Shown: positions 13,001 to 22,931 of the stretch, piece after piece | Layout: each line of letters opens with the position of its first letter | Numbering within the stretch: the stretch's first letter is position 1 | Assembly (NCBI GenBank): GCA_033980235.1 | Contig: CM067067.1 | Location: 38,009,639-38,073,638, forward strand | From: Diadema setosum | Taxonomy: Eukaryota; Echinodermata; Echinoidea; Diadematoida; Diadematidae | DNA: 64,000 bases | Direction: 5' to 3' | The notes under the pieces: generated by a model | What the model was told of the DNA's origin: nothing | What the model saw: the letters and a program-made list of their open reading frames with translations, nothing else | Databases searched by the model: none | Program-made: the position numbers and the translations under genes

Positions 13001-16000
13001 GTTTGACTCCCTAATCATCCTCATAATTCTACTCATGGTTATCTTTTATGTGTTGTGGTTTTGTGAGCTGGCGTTGGACAGGGATGGGCTACAATTGAAG
13101 AAAACTTTAAGCCACTGGTATTCTCCCGTCAATTCACTACTTTATTATTGACTATTTCTTGCCATCATTTAATCCAGTCCCTGTCAAGAGTTTGAAATCC
13201 TCATAGATTTTTCTACAATACTGATCAAGCTCCTGTATGTGCTCGGTTACTGTAAATAACAAGCTTGACTCATTTTGTAAATGTAAGCTCTATTTACATG
13301 TGCATTGTACAGTCACATCTTCTCAAGAATTACTGTATTCCAATGTCTGTTTGTTATTCTTTTTAACATACAATGTCATTGTTAGCTAAATCCAGAAAAG
13401 GAATTCTCTTCTATCTAGTAGCCCCATGACATGGTCCTCTGCTGTTCTGTATGTGATGAGGTTTTTGTGTGCAAACATGCCATGTAGGCAAAAATCTCTA
13501 CAAAAGTCACCAAAAAAGCACAGAGAAAATCTGATTATTTTTTCTATTTTTTATTTTTTAAGATAGGCAAGAGCCAACATATTTGTTGCTCTCATGTACT
13601 TACAAAACAAAATCGATCATACACATTTACCCCTCCCCCCCAAAAAAAAAAAAAAAAATAACAAAGCAAAAGCAAGATTTACTATACACACTTACCAAAA
13701 AAGATAACAAGGTAAAAACCTAAATGCAGTATAATGGGGCTATCTAACATTTGGAATGCAAACTGCAAAGTCGTCCAACCTACCCAAGAAGGTGCCATAG
13801 AATCCTAGTGCCCAGAAACTAGACAGGGCAAGAATCAACCCGATGACTAATAGCAGTGATCCGGCCATCCACACTGCATCTGTTTCTATGAGAGACCATC
13901 TGTACTGGCTTTCTAGGGCAAGCTGGAATCTGTGGGTGATGAAGACATGCACAATGCACAGAAATGAACATTTGATGATGGTTTAGCACTTAAAGGTTGT
14001 ATATCCCTTTTGCAAATGTTACAAAATTTTGCATGGATGAAGAATAATATATCCCATCATTATGTATGAAATCTTACAGTAATACAGCTCAGAGTAATTT
14101 TGTTTTTGTTTCTGTTTTTGTTTTTTAAAGAAATGAAAAACTAACCCCAAGTCACTTGAGAATATCGTCGGTTGAGAATAATAAGGGCGTTAAGTTGCCA
14201 CTAAACCCATAGTGTTCAAGACCACTTAACGCCCTTCTCATTCTCAACAGACGATATGCTCCCCTTTTGTATAGAGAATAACAGTTGGAATTTTTTGGGG
14301 TCCGAATCTAATTCACTGGAAATCTACAGTATTTTTTTCCTCTTCATCATAAAGAAGTTTCCAGGTTCATTATTCTGAGGAAAGGTACTGATCTGGTGTA
14401 GCAAGTGATGTAAAGCTCATATCCTCCCCAAATCACACATACCCTTCATGACATGCTGGCCCATGCCACTTTTCCCACTAGCCTCACCCAGAACCCAATC
14501 ACAACTGGGGGTCTTGCTCAAAGGGATTTAACAATACCAAAACAATACAAAATACACAAATTAATTCCTATACTTGTCTTAGGAGGGTGAGGGAGGGGGG
14601 TGTCCTCCCCCCCCCCCCCCCCACGGTAGGGAGTTTTTGAATTTTATATCTTAAAATGGGGCCATTTGGTGCATACAAAAGTGACTTTTTAGGTATACTT
14701 TAAAAAAAAAAAATTGTGTTAAAATTGTTGATAAAACCTGTGTTGGTCACTTACAAGTTGAAAACTGCATTCAAAAAAAGTTGCTGACTAGCTACACCTT
14801 CCTAGAGTACAAAGTAAAAAGTTTTGCGGACCATTTAATACAAGTATTCCAGAGTTGACGATACTTTCAGAGCTAGTCAATCCTGCCTAACTTTGCCTCC
14901 GAATGTATAGTAAGAAAGTAGAAATACAGTGCGTATCAAAAAGAAGGTAATCCAACTTCGGAGGGCTACTTCTTTATAATTGTCAGCTATGGAGAGTGCA
15001 ATGTTGGTTGAAAGGAAAGGGGAACTCTTCCTCTTTCCATTGATACCTATTTATGTTGACAAATGTCATGCATGACTGAGCACATGAACTTTAAAGACAA
15101 CAATGACAAATTGCACATTTTCCAAGTTTGCATGTTACTGTGAAAGAACAATGCATATCTCACTGCATGGATGAGATCTGTCAATGGAGGTGGTCGAATC
15201 ATCAGGCCAGACTGCATGACTGCAGGTTTTTGTTTAGGGTTTCTTCTAACTATTTATGGTTCATAGCCTTCAACATGACCACGTTGTTGAAAACCTGGTC
15301 CTTCCCATAAAGGCTAAACCATTATCCATTTTTCTCTCTTCACATTTAAGACATGGTTTGTCGCTGCGAGCTATGTGTTGAATATATGAACCGAGAAAAT
15401 GGATTGTGTGGGTTGGCCTCTGTGGGAGTGACTTTAGTTATCCAACAGGTAGCCATCTTAAAGGTTATGAACCATAAAAGGTTAGGAAACACAAATCTGC
15501 ATTCGTATAACAGGCTGGCCTCTTTGGCCACTTTCATTGACAGATCTCATCCATGCAGTGAGACATGCATTGTTCCTTCACAATAACACGCAAACTTGGA
15601 AAAAGTGATTTGTCATTGTTGTCTCTAAAGTTCATGTGCTCAGTCATGCATGACAGTTATCAACATAAATAGGTATCAATGGAAAGAGGAAAGGTTCCCC
15701 TTTCCTCACAACTAACAGTATGCTCTCAATAGCTGATAATTATGAAATAGTAGCCCTCCAAAGTTGGATTACCTTTTTTTTTGATACGCACTGTAGAACC
15801 TCTTTGGCTGTGACCTAGAAGTAAGTAAGGAGCAAGCGCGCAAGAAACCGTGCGTTGCTGCGCCGGCCAGCTGGCCGACCACGCCAGTTGTCATAGGGTA
15901 AGGTATGAGTAATAGTAGGCCAGCTGTAAGTGTGTAGTCTAGTCAACCAGTTCGATGAGTTGCTGATGGGAGACAGGAAAATCGACAGTGCGGCTTAAGC

Positions 16001-19000
16001 CTTAGAAATATGGCAGATTAAAACTAAGTTACGAAATTTACGAGGTTTTTGACAATTTGCTGGAACACCTCCTGGTCACTTTTTTTTTCCTGTTGTATAT
16101 AGGGTAAAAAGCCCTCGAAAAACAAAAATGTCTTTGACAAAAAGTGGACCTTTTGAAAAATTTTTTTGGGGAGGGGGTCGTACGACCCTCCCGCCCCCCC
16201 CCCCCCCCCTCCCCTTGCATACATCCATGATTCTCAAGTGACAAGGGGTTCGTTTTTCATTTCTTATTTAACAAGCCCTGAGGTGTATTACCGTAAGATT
16301 TCATAAACAATGTTAGGAGACATTATTCTTCAAGCACGCAAAATTTTTGCAAATTATTTCTTTAAACTGCTAATCCCAGATCTTACTACTTTGGATCCAG
16401 ATTTTACAAATTGAACGATTATTTGACTGTAATAACCCCAATAAGTCCTGGAAAGTTTTAAACAACCTTCTACCTAACAAAAAACAGGTTCAAGATAATA
16501 GCATCACTGTAGATGGAGAAATTGTCACTGACCGTGTAAAGCTGGCAAACGACTTTAATGCTCTCTTTTGTAGTATAGGGAGCATGAATAACAACTTGCC
16601 CCCAGTTGATGTGAATAAGATGTGTACACTAGCAGCCGTAGATTCAAGGTTCACTTTTGATGAGATAACAACAAATTTTGTACAGAAAGAACTGGATAAA
16701 ATCAATTGTAAGAAGAGTATAGGACTTGATGATATTCACCCAAGACTTCTCAAATGTGGATCTCATTTTTTAGCAAAACCTTTGGCTCTTTTGTTTAACT
16801 GTTCATTACAAACTGGTGACGTACCCAATGATTTTAAACGTGCGAAAATCATTCCTATTCCAAAGTCCAAAAACTCAACTGAGATGTCGAATTTCAGACC
16901 TATATCAATTCTGCCCATCGTTTCAAAGATCCTTGAAAAAGCTGTTCATAAGCAATTATATGATTATTTACACAGGCAGCACCTGTTATCTGAGAGACAA
17001 TCTGGATTTCGTCCAGGACATTCTACAACTACCTGTCTGACAGAAATTTGCGACTCCATTTTGGACTGTTTAGACAAAGGGTTAATCACCGGCGCTGTAT
17101 TTCTAGATCTAAAAAAAGCATTCGATATAATACCGCATGAAGGTCTGCCAGACAAACTACCGTATTATGGTGTTCAGGGCAACGAACTTACGTGGTTTGC
17201 CTCGTATATAAAAAATAGACAACAATGTGTGTCATTCAGAGGTGTAATGAGTGGGCTCCTTCCAATGTTATCCGGTGTACCTCAAGGCTCTATCCTTGGA
17301 CCGCTTCTTTTTTGTGTATATATCAACGACATATGTAAATTGCAATTTCATGATAAGACGAGAATTTCTCTGTATGCCGATGACACAGCCATTTTCAACT
17401 CTTCTAAGGATGTTCGTACAATTCAGGCCTCGCTGCAAAAAGATTTAAACACTCTTTCTTCCTGGTTTCAGAACAACGGAATGAGGGTTAATGGTGAAAA
17501 AACAAAAGTTATGATATTTGCTTCAAAAAGGAAAAGAAATGGTTTAGATATGAGTTTAAAATTTGATGGTCAGTATCTGGATATTGTCAATGATATCAAA
17601 TATCTTGGAGTAATTATCACAGACAGTCTAGATTGGTCACTTCACATTGAACGTATCATAAAAAAGACGGCCTGCACATTAGCTTGTATTTGGCGCATTC
17701 GGTCTTGTATTACCATGAAAATGGCTGCGCAACTATACTTCTCACTGGTATTGCCAAACATCGACTACTGTTGTACTGTTTGGGGCACATGCACCAAGAC
17801 TAACTTGGTCAAATTACAAAGGGTACAAAACAAAGCTGCCCGACTCGTAATGCAGGCAGACTATTATTCTCCCGTTCACAACTTGTTGAACAGATTGAGG
17901 TGGCAAAGTGTACAAGAACGCATTGAGTATCAGTACTGCGTAGCTGTATATAAAGTCTTGAAGGGATTAGCCCCATCATACTTATGTCCTATGGCTACAA
18001 GGCGTCAAGTAACGTACGAAACTCGATATGCCTTATCTTGCCCTTTGTTCATCCCCATGCCTAAAACAGAATACAAAAAACGTACATTTTCCTTCTTCGC
18101 TTGCTCTCTTTTTAACAATCTTCCCAGTTTTATTCAATCATCAAACTGCCTCGAAAGGTTTAAAAGACAAATTCGATCAGCAAATATAAACTCAGCTTTT
18201 TGATATGATAAAATGATGAGCAATTAAGAGTTTATACATATTAGTATGCATTTGTTTCTGTATCATTATGTTTCTCAATGCTCATTGTTTTTAGTACATT
18301 ATGATATTATGATTTTTGATCTTGCCTTTGGTACTATTTTTATATGCGCTACATTTTTTAATCCTTGAATCTATATCTGTGTATGATAACGCATCTCTAT
18401 TTTCTCACATTTTTCTTTTACCTGTCATATGTTTGTTTTGACTACTTTTTTCTTCTCTTTTCTTTTTTGTTTGCGTTACACTGTGTAAACCTACCTGCAA
18501 TATTTCGATATTCTGAACAAAAATGTGAAAGTGTACTTTTTACTCGTTGCCATATCACTTTTTGGCCATTATATTTGAACATTCTGGTATAACATAAATT
18601 ATTTTGTTTTTGCATATGGTAGTCTCCTGCTGTTTTTACTTTTAATTTGTTCATTTTTGTATCTTTTTTTTTTTACTTACGTAGATATCACATCTTGCTT
18701 GTTTCTATGTGTTCGCTTGCTTTCTTTTGTTGCTGGTGTATTATGTGATTTTTACTCGCAATATGTATTATTTGTAACAGGGCTCACTTGAAAAGCAGGC
18801 CCTTGGGCCCTGAACGTGACTACCCTGTTCTTTTTTAAATAAAACTGAATAAATAAATAAATAAATAAATAAAATATGATCAGTTAGTTTCATGTGACAT
18901 ACTCTCAGCAATGCTGGGAATTTCGAGCAGCATGATGTCTGGCACAGTGCTACCATCCAGTTTCTAGACAAAACACTAAATTTCTAGGAAATAAAAATCA

Positions 19001-19466
19001 AGGGGGCAATTAGTCATTTGGTTTCAAATATGCACAGATTAGTTTTATGGTCAGCTTATTGCCCTCCTACATTGTAGTTTTACCACGCCATTTGGGAAAG
19101 CTCCCAAATATCTGAGACATCACTGCAGAGTATTCAGTTTGCCATCCAAAGTTCATCACAGGGGCGGATCCAGGATTTCCATAAAGGGGAGGTGCCTTTA
19201 CAAAATTAAAGGGGGCACAAGAGCCCCCCCCCCCCCCCCCCATTTTCTTCTTCTTATTTCTTTTGTTTTAACAACAAAAAAAATAAATAAAGAGGGGGCG
19301 CGCACCCAGTGTGCCCCCCTCTGGGTCTGCCACTGCATCAGCAAATTTACCTCCGTGTTCTGACAAGAGCAAGGAACATGATGGTGGCACCCAGTAGTAT
19401 GCATCCCTTTTGAGGTGACCTGAAGAGTCCAGTCAAGATCTTCTTCCTGTACTCCAGCCTAGCAAC
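9903..19466 (-). CDS. PEMT: Phosphatidylethanolamine N-methyltransferase gene (spliced, 5' end missing)
   Basis: Four minus-strand exons (19351-19466, 13784-13929, 12643-12754, 9903-10038) join in one open frame of 510 nt (169 residues plus stop). All have GT-AG borders, and the split codons close correctly (AG|A Arg, G|GT Gly, CA|A Gln). The product matches PEMT, the integral ER-membrane enzyme that makes phosphatidylcholine by three SAM-dependent methylations of phosphatidylethanolamine. Visible hallmarks are VARLEY, SSFWALGFYGTFLGDYFGI (the glycine-rich SAM-binding stretch), FPFNIFNDPMY.GS, YASPAGLLL and FEGPFTERIY. Hydrophobic segments fit the family's multi-span topology. The vertebrate enzyme is about 199 residues, so only the N-terminal ~30 are absent. 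The C-terminus is KKEK, a dilysine KKXX ER-retrieval signal. The vertebrate Glu-Glu pair before PF is Glu-Gly here. A TTTATT at 9486-9491 gives a minus-strand AATAAA 412 bp past the stop. Confidence 0.93.
10197..11835. mobile_element. Family G MITE, copy 1, split by family C
   Basis: Outer ends are TACTGTATACGCCATATATT and TTCGGCGTATACAGTA. Internal sequence matches the copies at 56023 and 60576. Against copy 3, the host sequence breaks after GAAAATA (10409) and resumes in AAAACCTCGCG (about 11802), so family C inserted into it. Confidence 0.75.
10410..11804 (+). mobile_element. Family C element with ~325-bp tandem cores, inserted in family G
   Basis: It starts CAAGAGACCCGCGGGTCTAG (GACCCGCGGGTC palindrome), then CGCTCACCTGAG. 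Four cores share GGATGCTACCTGCCAAGTTT at 10651, 10980, 11303 and 11627 (spacing 329, 323, 324). Short GGGGCCCCCTGGG-like blocks recur in each. A CGCACGACGGACG microsatellite (11701-11760) and a hairpin AGCTCACTTGAG ... CTCAGGTGAGCT end it. Plus-strand frames of ~95 residues repeat with the cores and look non-coding. It lies in a PEMT intron. Confidence 0.75.
12005..12590. mobile_element. TIR element in PEMT intron
   Basis: Ends are CGGCCGTGATCTGGCAAAAC and GTTCTGCCAAATCACGACCG, inverted. The sub-motif GTAGTTCTGCC recurs three times internally in both orientations. It is about 586 bp with no coding frame. Confidence 0.65.
12643..12754 (-). CDS. PEMT: PEMT internal exon
   Basis: This 112-nt exon encodes GDYFGILMDEKVTSFPFNIF followed by NDPMYVGSALEYVGVAL. 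The acceptor is CGTGTAG and the donor GTAAGT. It is the most conserved PEMT block (GDYFGI, FPFNI, PMY.GS). Confidence 0.95.
12821..12902 (-). mobile_element. Family F piggyBac-type MITE, copy 1
   Basis: It is a short element with TIRs CCTGTTGAGGACGAG and CGTCCTCAACGGG, flanked by TTCA and TTAA. It shares GGGAAATGCGTGTTGTA with the other copies in inverse orientation. It lies 67 bp from a PEMT exon. Confidence 0.7.
13784..13929 (-). CDS. PEMT: PEMT internal exon
   Basis: This 146-nt exon has acceptor CACCCACAG and donor GTAGGT. It encodes RFQLALESQYRW, a hydrophobic span (GSLLLVIGLILALSSFWALG) and FYGTFLG. The last part continues into the next exon to form the glycine-rich SAM-binding loop. 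Confidence 0.93.
14162..14257. repeat. Foldback (33-bp arms)
   Basis: Left arm 14162-14194 (ATATCGTCGGTTGAGAATAA...) pairs with 14225-14257 with three mismatches around a 30-nt loop. It is a likely MITE remnant in a PEMT intron. Confidence 0.7.
14937..15793. mobile_element. Tc1/mariner-type foldback element
   Basis: It is 857 bp with long diverged inverted arms (about 350 bp each). Ends are CAGTGCGTATCAAAAAGAAG and the inverse TTTGATACGCACTG, flanked on both sides by TA. CAGTG ends and a TA duplication are the Tc1/mariner pattern. No transposase frame is seen, so it is non-autonomous. Confidence 0.75.
16330..18873 (+). mobile_element. 5'-truncated LINE copy with (TAAA)n tail
   Basis: The ORF2 remnant is followed by a ~630-bp AT-rich 3' region. 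It ends with a GC-rich motif (GGCCCTTGGGCCC near 18800), AATAAAACTGAATAAA and a TAAA-repeat tail (18847-18873), as in CR1/L2-type LINEs. The 5' edge is uncertain: LINE-like peptide (ARKIFANYFF) is readable from about 16330 in another frame, suggesting a frame break near 16400. Confidence 0.75.
16413..18203 (+). CDS. LINE ORF2 fragment: reverse transcriptase and C-terminal region
   Basis: The frame is open from about 16413 (IERLFDCNNPNKSWKVLNN), through the first ATG at 16584, to TGA at 18203. It is the 3' part of a non-LTR retrotransposon ORF2. The RT blocks, in order, are KSIGLDDIHPRLLK, NFRPISILPIVSKILEK, SGFRPGHST, VFLDLKKAFD (first catalytic Asp), SGVPQGSILGPLLF and LYADDTAIF (catalytic YADD, about 17374). 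The thumb and the usual C-terminal region (IKYLGV, KLQRVQNKAAR) follow. No apurinic endonuclease domain is present, so the copy is 5'-truncated. The RT style suggests the CR1/L2/Jockey group; the clade is not resolved. The copy lies in a PEMT intron on the opposite strand to the gene and is not functional without its endonuclease. Confidence 0.9.
   Translation, partial: ERLFDCNNPNKSWKVLNNLLPNKKQVQDNSITVDGEIVTDRVKLANDFNALFCSIGSMNNNLPPVDVNKMCTLAAVDSRFTFDEITTNFVQKELDKINCKKSIGLDDIHPRLLKCGSHFLAKPLALLFNCSLQTGDVPNDFKRAKIIPIPKSKNSTEMSNFRPISILPIVSKILEKAVHKQLYDYLHRQHLLSERQSGFRPGHSTTTCLTEICDSILDCLDKGLITGAVFLDLKKAFDIIPHEGLPDKLPYYGVQGNELTWFASYIKNRQQCVSFRGVMSGLLPMLSGVPQGSILGPLLFCVYINDICKLQFHDKTRISLYADDTAIFNSSKDVRTIQASLQKDLNTLSSWFQNNGMRVNGEKTKVMIFASKRKRNGLDMSLKFDGQYLDIVNDIKYLGVIITDSLDWSLHIERIIKKTACTLACIWRIRSCITMKMAAQLYFSLVLPNIDYCCTVWGTCTKTNLVKLQRVQNKAARLVMQADYYSPVHNLLNRLRWQSVQERIEYQYCVAVYKVLKGLAPSYLCPMATRRQVTYETRYALSCPLFIPMPKTEYKKRTFSFFACSLFNNLPSFIQSSNCLERFKRQIRSANINSAF
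19159..19335. mobile_element. hAT-like MITE
   Basis: It is 177 bp with ends CAGGGGCGGATCCAGG and CCTCTGGGTCTGCCACTG (inverted, imperfect). CATCA is found on both sides. A poly-C/poly-A tract is inside. It ends 15 bp from the PEMT donor site. Confidence 0.6.
19351..19466 (-). CDS. PEMT: PEMT internal exon, most upstream one that is certain
   Basis: It encodes VARLEYRKKILTGLFRSPQK and then GCILLGATIMFLALVRTR. This matches the V-A-R-x-E ... L...F.SP block of PEMT and the following membrane span. The acceptor TTTCTGCCAG gives phase 0 and the donor is GTAAAT. A second possible acceptor (GCTAG|GCTGG) would start the exon 8 nt later, at 19458. A hAT-like MITE ends 15 bp from the donor. Confidence 0.85.
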
Positions 19467-20180
19467 CTGGCAGAAACAATGAGGATTTATAATTTATCAT
19501 TACAGGATGGTAATGTATTGAAAATCTGTGGATGATTTCACATAGAGACCTCATAATGCACTCCTACATATCATCTGCTCCTACTGAATATACTCCGGTA
19601 TCTATTTAGCTTCCATGAATTACTTCATGCTATTTTGGGCACAGACTCAGGCATGCAATCTGTTTGTCAAAACCAACCTTGGTCACAAAGTCATGCATGA
19701 AGTATGAATATAGCGGTAAACTGGTTAATTAGAAAACATTGTTATTTTAGTCATGTCTTCATATCTTTAACCCTCCATTTAATATTAGTTCGATATCTTA
19801 TATTTATTCAATATATTTCAAGCAGCACCACATCAAGATAGTGCTTCAAAGAAACCAGCAATCTACCACTCTATGTTACATCTACAGCATCAAGTGATAT
19901 ATCATTACAGAACATTAAATCAGCAAAGAATTGCACAAATGGTGTCTTTTGTGGAGTCTGTAGGAATTTTTGAGACAGACATTTGAGACAGACAGAGACA
20001 GAAATGGTTATGAGTGGCATATCTGTTATATAGCAAAGCAGAGTCCTTATACCTTTAATCAAACATGCAGTGAGAAGGTGACTTGTTGAAACTTGAATAG
20101 GTACCTTTTTCAAGACAAGAATACAAGACAGTGATTTCTCAGAACTCTCCTTAACAGCTTGTTTGAGACAAAGAGGTACC

Positions 20181-20230
20181 TTCAAATTCATAAAATTCTT
20201 CCGTCGACGGAAGAATTTTATGAATTTGAA
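20181..20230. repeat. 50-bp perfect palindrome
   Basis: TTCAAATTCATAAAATTCTT-CCG, centre TCGA, then the exact inverse CGG-AAGAATTTTATGAATTTGAA. All 23 arm pairs match. It lies between copies of a GGTACCTT motif (20101, 20176, 20463). Confidence 0.95.
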
Positions 20231-20291
20231 TAACAAAGCAGTACCCGCTGCATGCTATAAGGATTAGAACCAACACTTGCTGTCGGGCGAA

Positions 20292-20363
20292 AGCTCGGTG
20301 GTCTAGTGGAGATGACGCCTGTCCGGTGATCAGGAGGTCGTAGGTTCGAATCCTGCTCGAGTA
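20292..20363 (+). repeat. tRNA-like sequence (SINE head or tRNA pseudogene)
   Basis: An A-box-like GGTGGTCTAGTGGA is followed at tRNA spacing by a B-box GGTTCGAATCC. The T-arm (GTAGG/CCTGC) pairs. The anticodon arm (CCTG/CAGG) has a loop that could show GGT. The acceptor stem pairs poorly, so it is not a clean tRNA. Downstream GGCAATTTGTCAATCAGT recurs at 20439 and 20624 and inverted at 20562, consistent with SINE or MITE sequence. Confidence 0.6.
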
Positions 20364-21466
20364 TGTGCACCCATGATTTTTTATCATGGCTACTACTAAA
20401 ACACTGATCAATTCAGTGCTTATTTACGTCGACGTAGGGCAATTTGTCAATCAGTTGCAAAAGGTACCTTGTTGGGTGTTAAAAAGTTGCTTTCTCATTC
20501 AAAAAAACAAACAAACAAACAAATAGGTATCAAGATAAGCTTCAACAAGTCACCTCCTTTCGACTGATTGACAAATTGCCCTACATTGACGTAAATGATT
20601 GTATTCATGTTGATGTAAATGTATGGCAATTTGTCAATCAGTGGCAATAAAAACAACTCGAAGCAAGAATTTCAACAAATTGAAACAAAGTCACCTCCTT
20701 GCTGAACATCAAATCTACTGTTGGATTCAGATTGGAATGTATCCTTGATGTCCCAAAATTGTCCTCTATACACTGAAACTGTTTCTTGCATGTTTTAAAC
20801 TCACTTCTGTTTGGTTCACATGTCATTTAAAATGTGAAAATGTGGAAAATACACCTTACATAAGAATACAATCCATTGGGTTTATCCTACACACCATTAT
20901 AAATATCAATTACCGTACTGACTGATCTCACAATAATTGCTCATCTAGGGGACTACAACTGTCATATCTGGCTTTTGGCAGTGTTCACAAAAGGTTATTG
21001 GCTCCATATGCTAATGAGCTATTGTTGTCAGATCACTTAGTGTAGCACAGTGTTGTAAGCGACAATAATATCTGTAGGCCCTACGTAGGACCCTTGATAT
21101 GTGCATCTATAAACATAGCCTATATTGTGATCGCCTGAAGGCACAGTGTCCGTATCATTGACTTGTAAATCTAAACTACAACTATTTTGATGGGTATGTC
21201 GCACAAAGAATTAATGTGCATGTGCAGACAACCTGACCTTAATTTACTTTTTCATTTACTGCATTCTTGAACCTGTTTCAGAAATTGAACATTTTGCATC
21301 ATTTCAATCAGTAAGTAATCTCTTGAGCAGACCAACAATTTCTTCCTGTTGTACCAGTATTTCATATTCTTTAATCATTTATCCAGTTACAATTTTATTT
21401 TTTAAGTACAATCTACTTCTGAGCTTGATAGGCAGATAGGGCCAGAGTAAAGTAAAATCAGCCAAG

Positions 21467-21815
21467 TTTATAGAATGGGTAGCGAGAATCCTGCGATCTG
21501 ATTGGTCGAGAGCTATGTGTTCATTTTTACTGGCCGCACGCTGAGTCACAGTGGTAAACATGTTATCGCGCACTTAGCAAGAGTACGCGTACTTGTAACA
21601 AAGGTTCGCGCACTAAAGCAAGCGTTCGCGCACTCAACTTGGCCATGCATCCAGTAAAAACTTATGCATGGCTGGCCATGCATCCAGTAAAAACGGTAAG
21701 TACGGGTATGCATGCCCTTTACGGCAAGCCAAAAGGAAATGCATCCAGTAATTTTGTCATCGGGTAACACGACAGAAAACTTGGTTTTTGACAAGAAAAT
21801 TACCCATTCTATAAA
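21467..21815. mobile_element. TIR element (15-bp TIRs)
   Basis: TTTATAGAATGGGTA and its exact inverse TACCCATTCTATAAA bound 349 bp. Internal direct copies of GGCCATGCATCCAGTAAAAA are at 21641 and 21672. Confidence 0.7.
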
Positions 21816-21817
21816 TC

Positions 21818-21980
21818 AAATGACGCACATGTCTTTTCGTGCGTCAGTCGGAATATAGTGTGCATGCGGTAACTATGGAATTTAGCCTAAACCCACTCGG
21901 CTTCGCCTCGTGGGTTAAGCATTCCATAGTTACCTTATGCACACAATTCCGACTGACGCACTCAGACCTGTGCGTCATTT
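21818..21980. repeat. Foldback (~60-bp arms)
   Basis: AAATGACGCACATGTC ... GGTAACTATGGAAT pairs with ATTCCATAGTTACC ... GTGCGTCATTT. A central AACCCAC / GTGGGTT stem forms the tip. It abuts the element at 21467-21815. Confidence 0.8.
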
Positions 21981-22062
21981 GTATACTAAACTATTTGCAT
22001 TAGACATTTACAGGAGTCATGACCAGATACAACACTGATATCCAGAGTATAGGAATAATTAC

Positions 22063-22174
22063 AGAGCTTGATTAATTGATGGATACATCACAGCAACCCA
22101 CACCCCTGCAATCATGTTTTGCTCATTAGGGACGAAATCGAAGGTGGCCGCGTCCAAAAAGTCAATATATGGAG
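22063..22174 (-). CDS. Possible upstream PEMT exon (tentative)
   Basis: A good polypyrimidine acceptor (CCTTTTTCTATTCAG) precedes an open segment reading PYIDFLDAATFDFVPNEQNM, then IAGVWVAVMYPSINQAL, then a possible GTAATT donor. The Y-[IV]-D-x-x-D ... pattern and the spacing to a hydrophobic stretch ending near a proline resemble the N-terminus of PEMT (YVD.LD..FVAAV). The donor phase (2) fits the alternative acceptor at 19458, not the better-conserved VAR acceptor at 19466. The assignment is therefore weak. Confidence 0.3.
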
Positions 22175-22730
22175 CTGAATAGAAAAAGGACGTTCGCTAC
22201 ACGACTGACTCAAAGAACAACACCCGTGCTGTTAATTGATCGATGGCTCAAAGTTTCACGTCAACGATTTCTTTCTTCTGCTCTTTCTTTTACTCATCAC
22301 GACAATGCTGATTTTCAAAGGGACAACGTCCACTTGTGAGGCGATCATTTACACCTTGAGGCAACGGTAACATCGATGAAAAGTCTTTGCTTGAGGACGC
22401 TCCTTCAATAGATTTTTGCCCGCAACTACTGCCAGGACAGGGCATAAAATCTATAAATGGTCAAATGCTGATTCTGAATGGTGGTTGTAATACCCTGATA
22501 CATCTTTTGTACAAGAAATATGGAAACTCCCATGGGAGTGCCATGCCTGATTCTCTTTCTTGTTACTGCAAAGTTGTCAAGAAGACCGATCCAATAGTAA
22601 ACAAGGTTACCTACAGTCCCTGGCAACACAATCACAGCATCCAAGAAGTCAAACATTCAATGACAGAAAGTAATTTGGACATCGCAAGAAGACAGTCGAT
22701 TCACTTTTGCCTGGCAAGGTAAGAATGTTC
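22140..22730 (+). other. Unassigned segment open on both strands, with a GTAAGA donor
   Basis: The plus strand is open from 22387 to 22722 (no ATG near its start) and contains CTGGCAAG|GTAAGA at 22720. The minus strand is open over 22426-22656 with DFLDAVIVLPGTVGN. It lies just upstream of the tentative PEMT exon, so it might be a PEMT promoter or a divergent non-coding first exon. No function is assigned. Confidence 0.25.
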
Positions 22731-22931
22731 TTTCATAATTTCACAAAATTTAGTTAAAATAACTATAAGGACCAACATCTGAAATCAATTTGCTCTTCAG
22801 TTCAAATATAGCCATTCATGTCTAAGCATATAAACAAACAAACTGCATAGAAAAGAAAAATCTGAAAGTGTCACTGGCAGAAGAAAGGTCTAGAGAAGAG
22901 CTTTGTTGCAAAAAGCATTGAAAGTGACTTG

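Noticed and set aside
20292..20363. Functional tRNA gene
   Set aside because: A and B boxes are present but the acceptor stem does not pair; better explained as a SINE head or pseudogene.
22426..22656. DAVIVLPGTVGN motif resembling LOG-type lysine decarboxylase proteins
   Set aside because: Short, in a segment open on both strands, and without the other LOG motifs (RK and E-E-L); probably chance.
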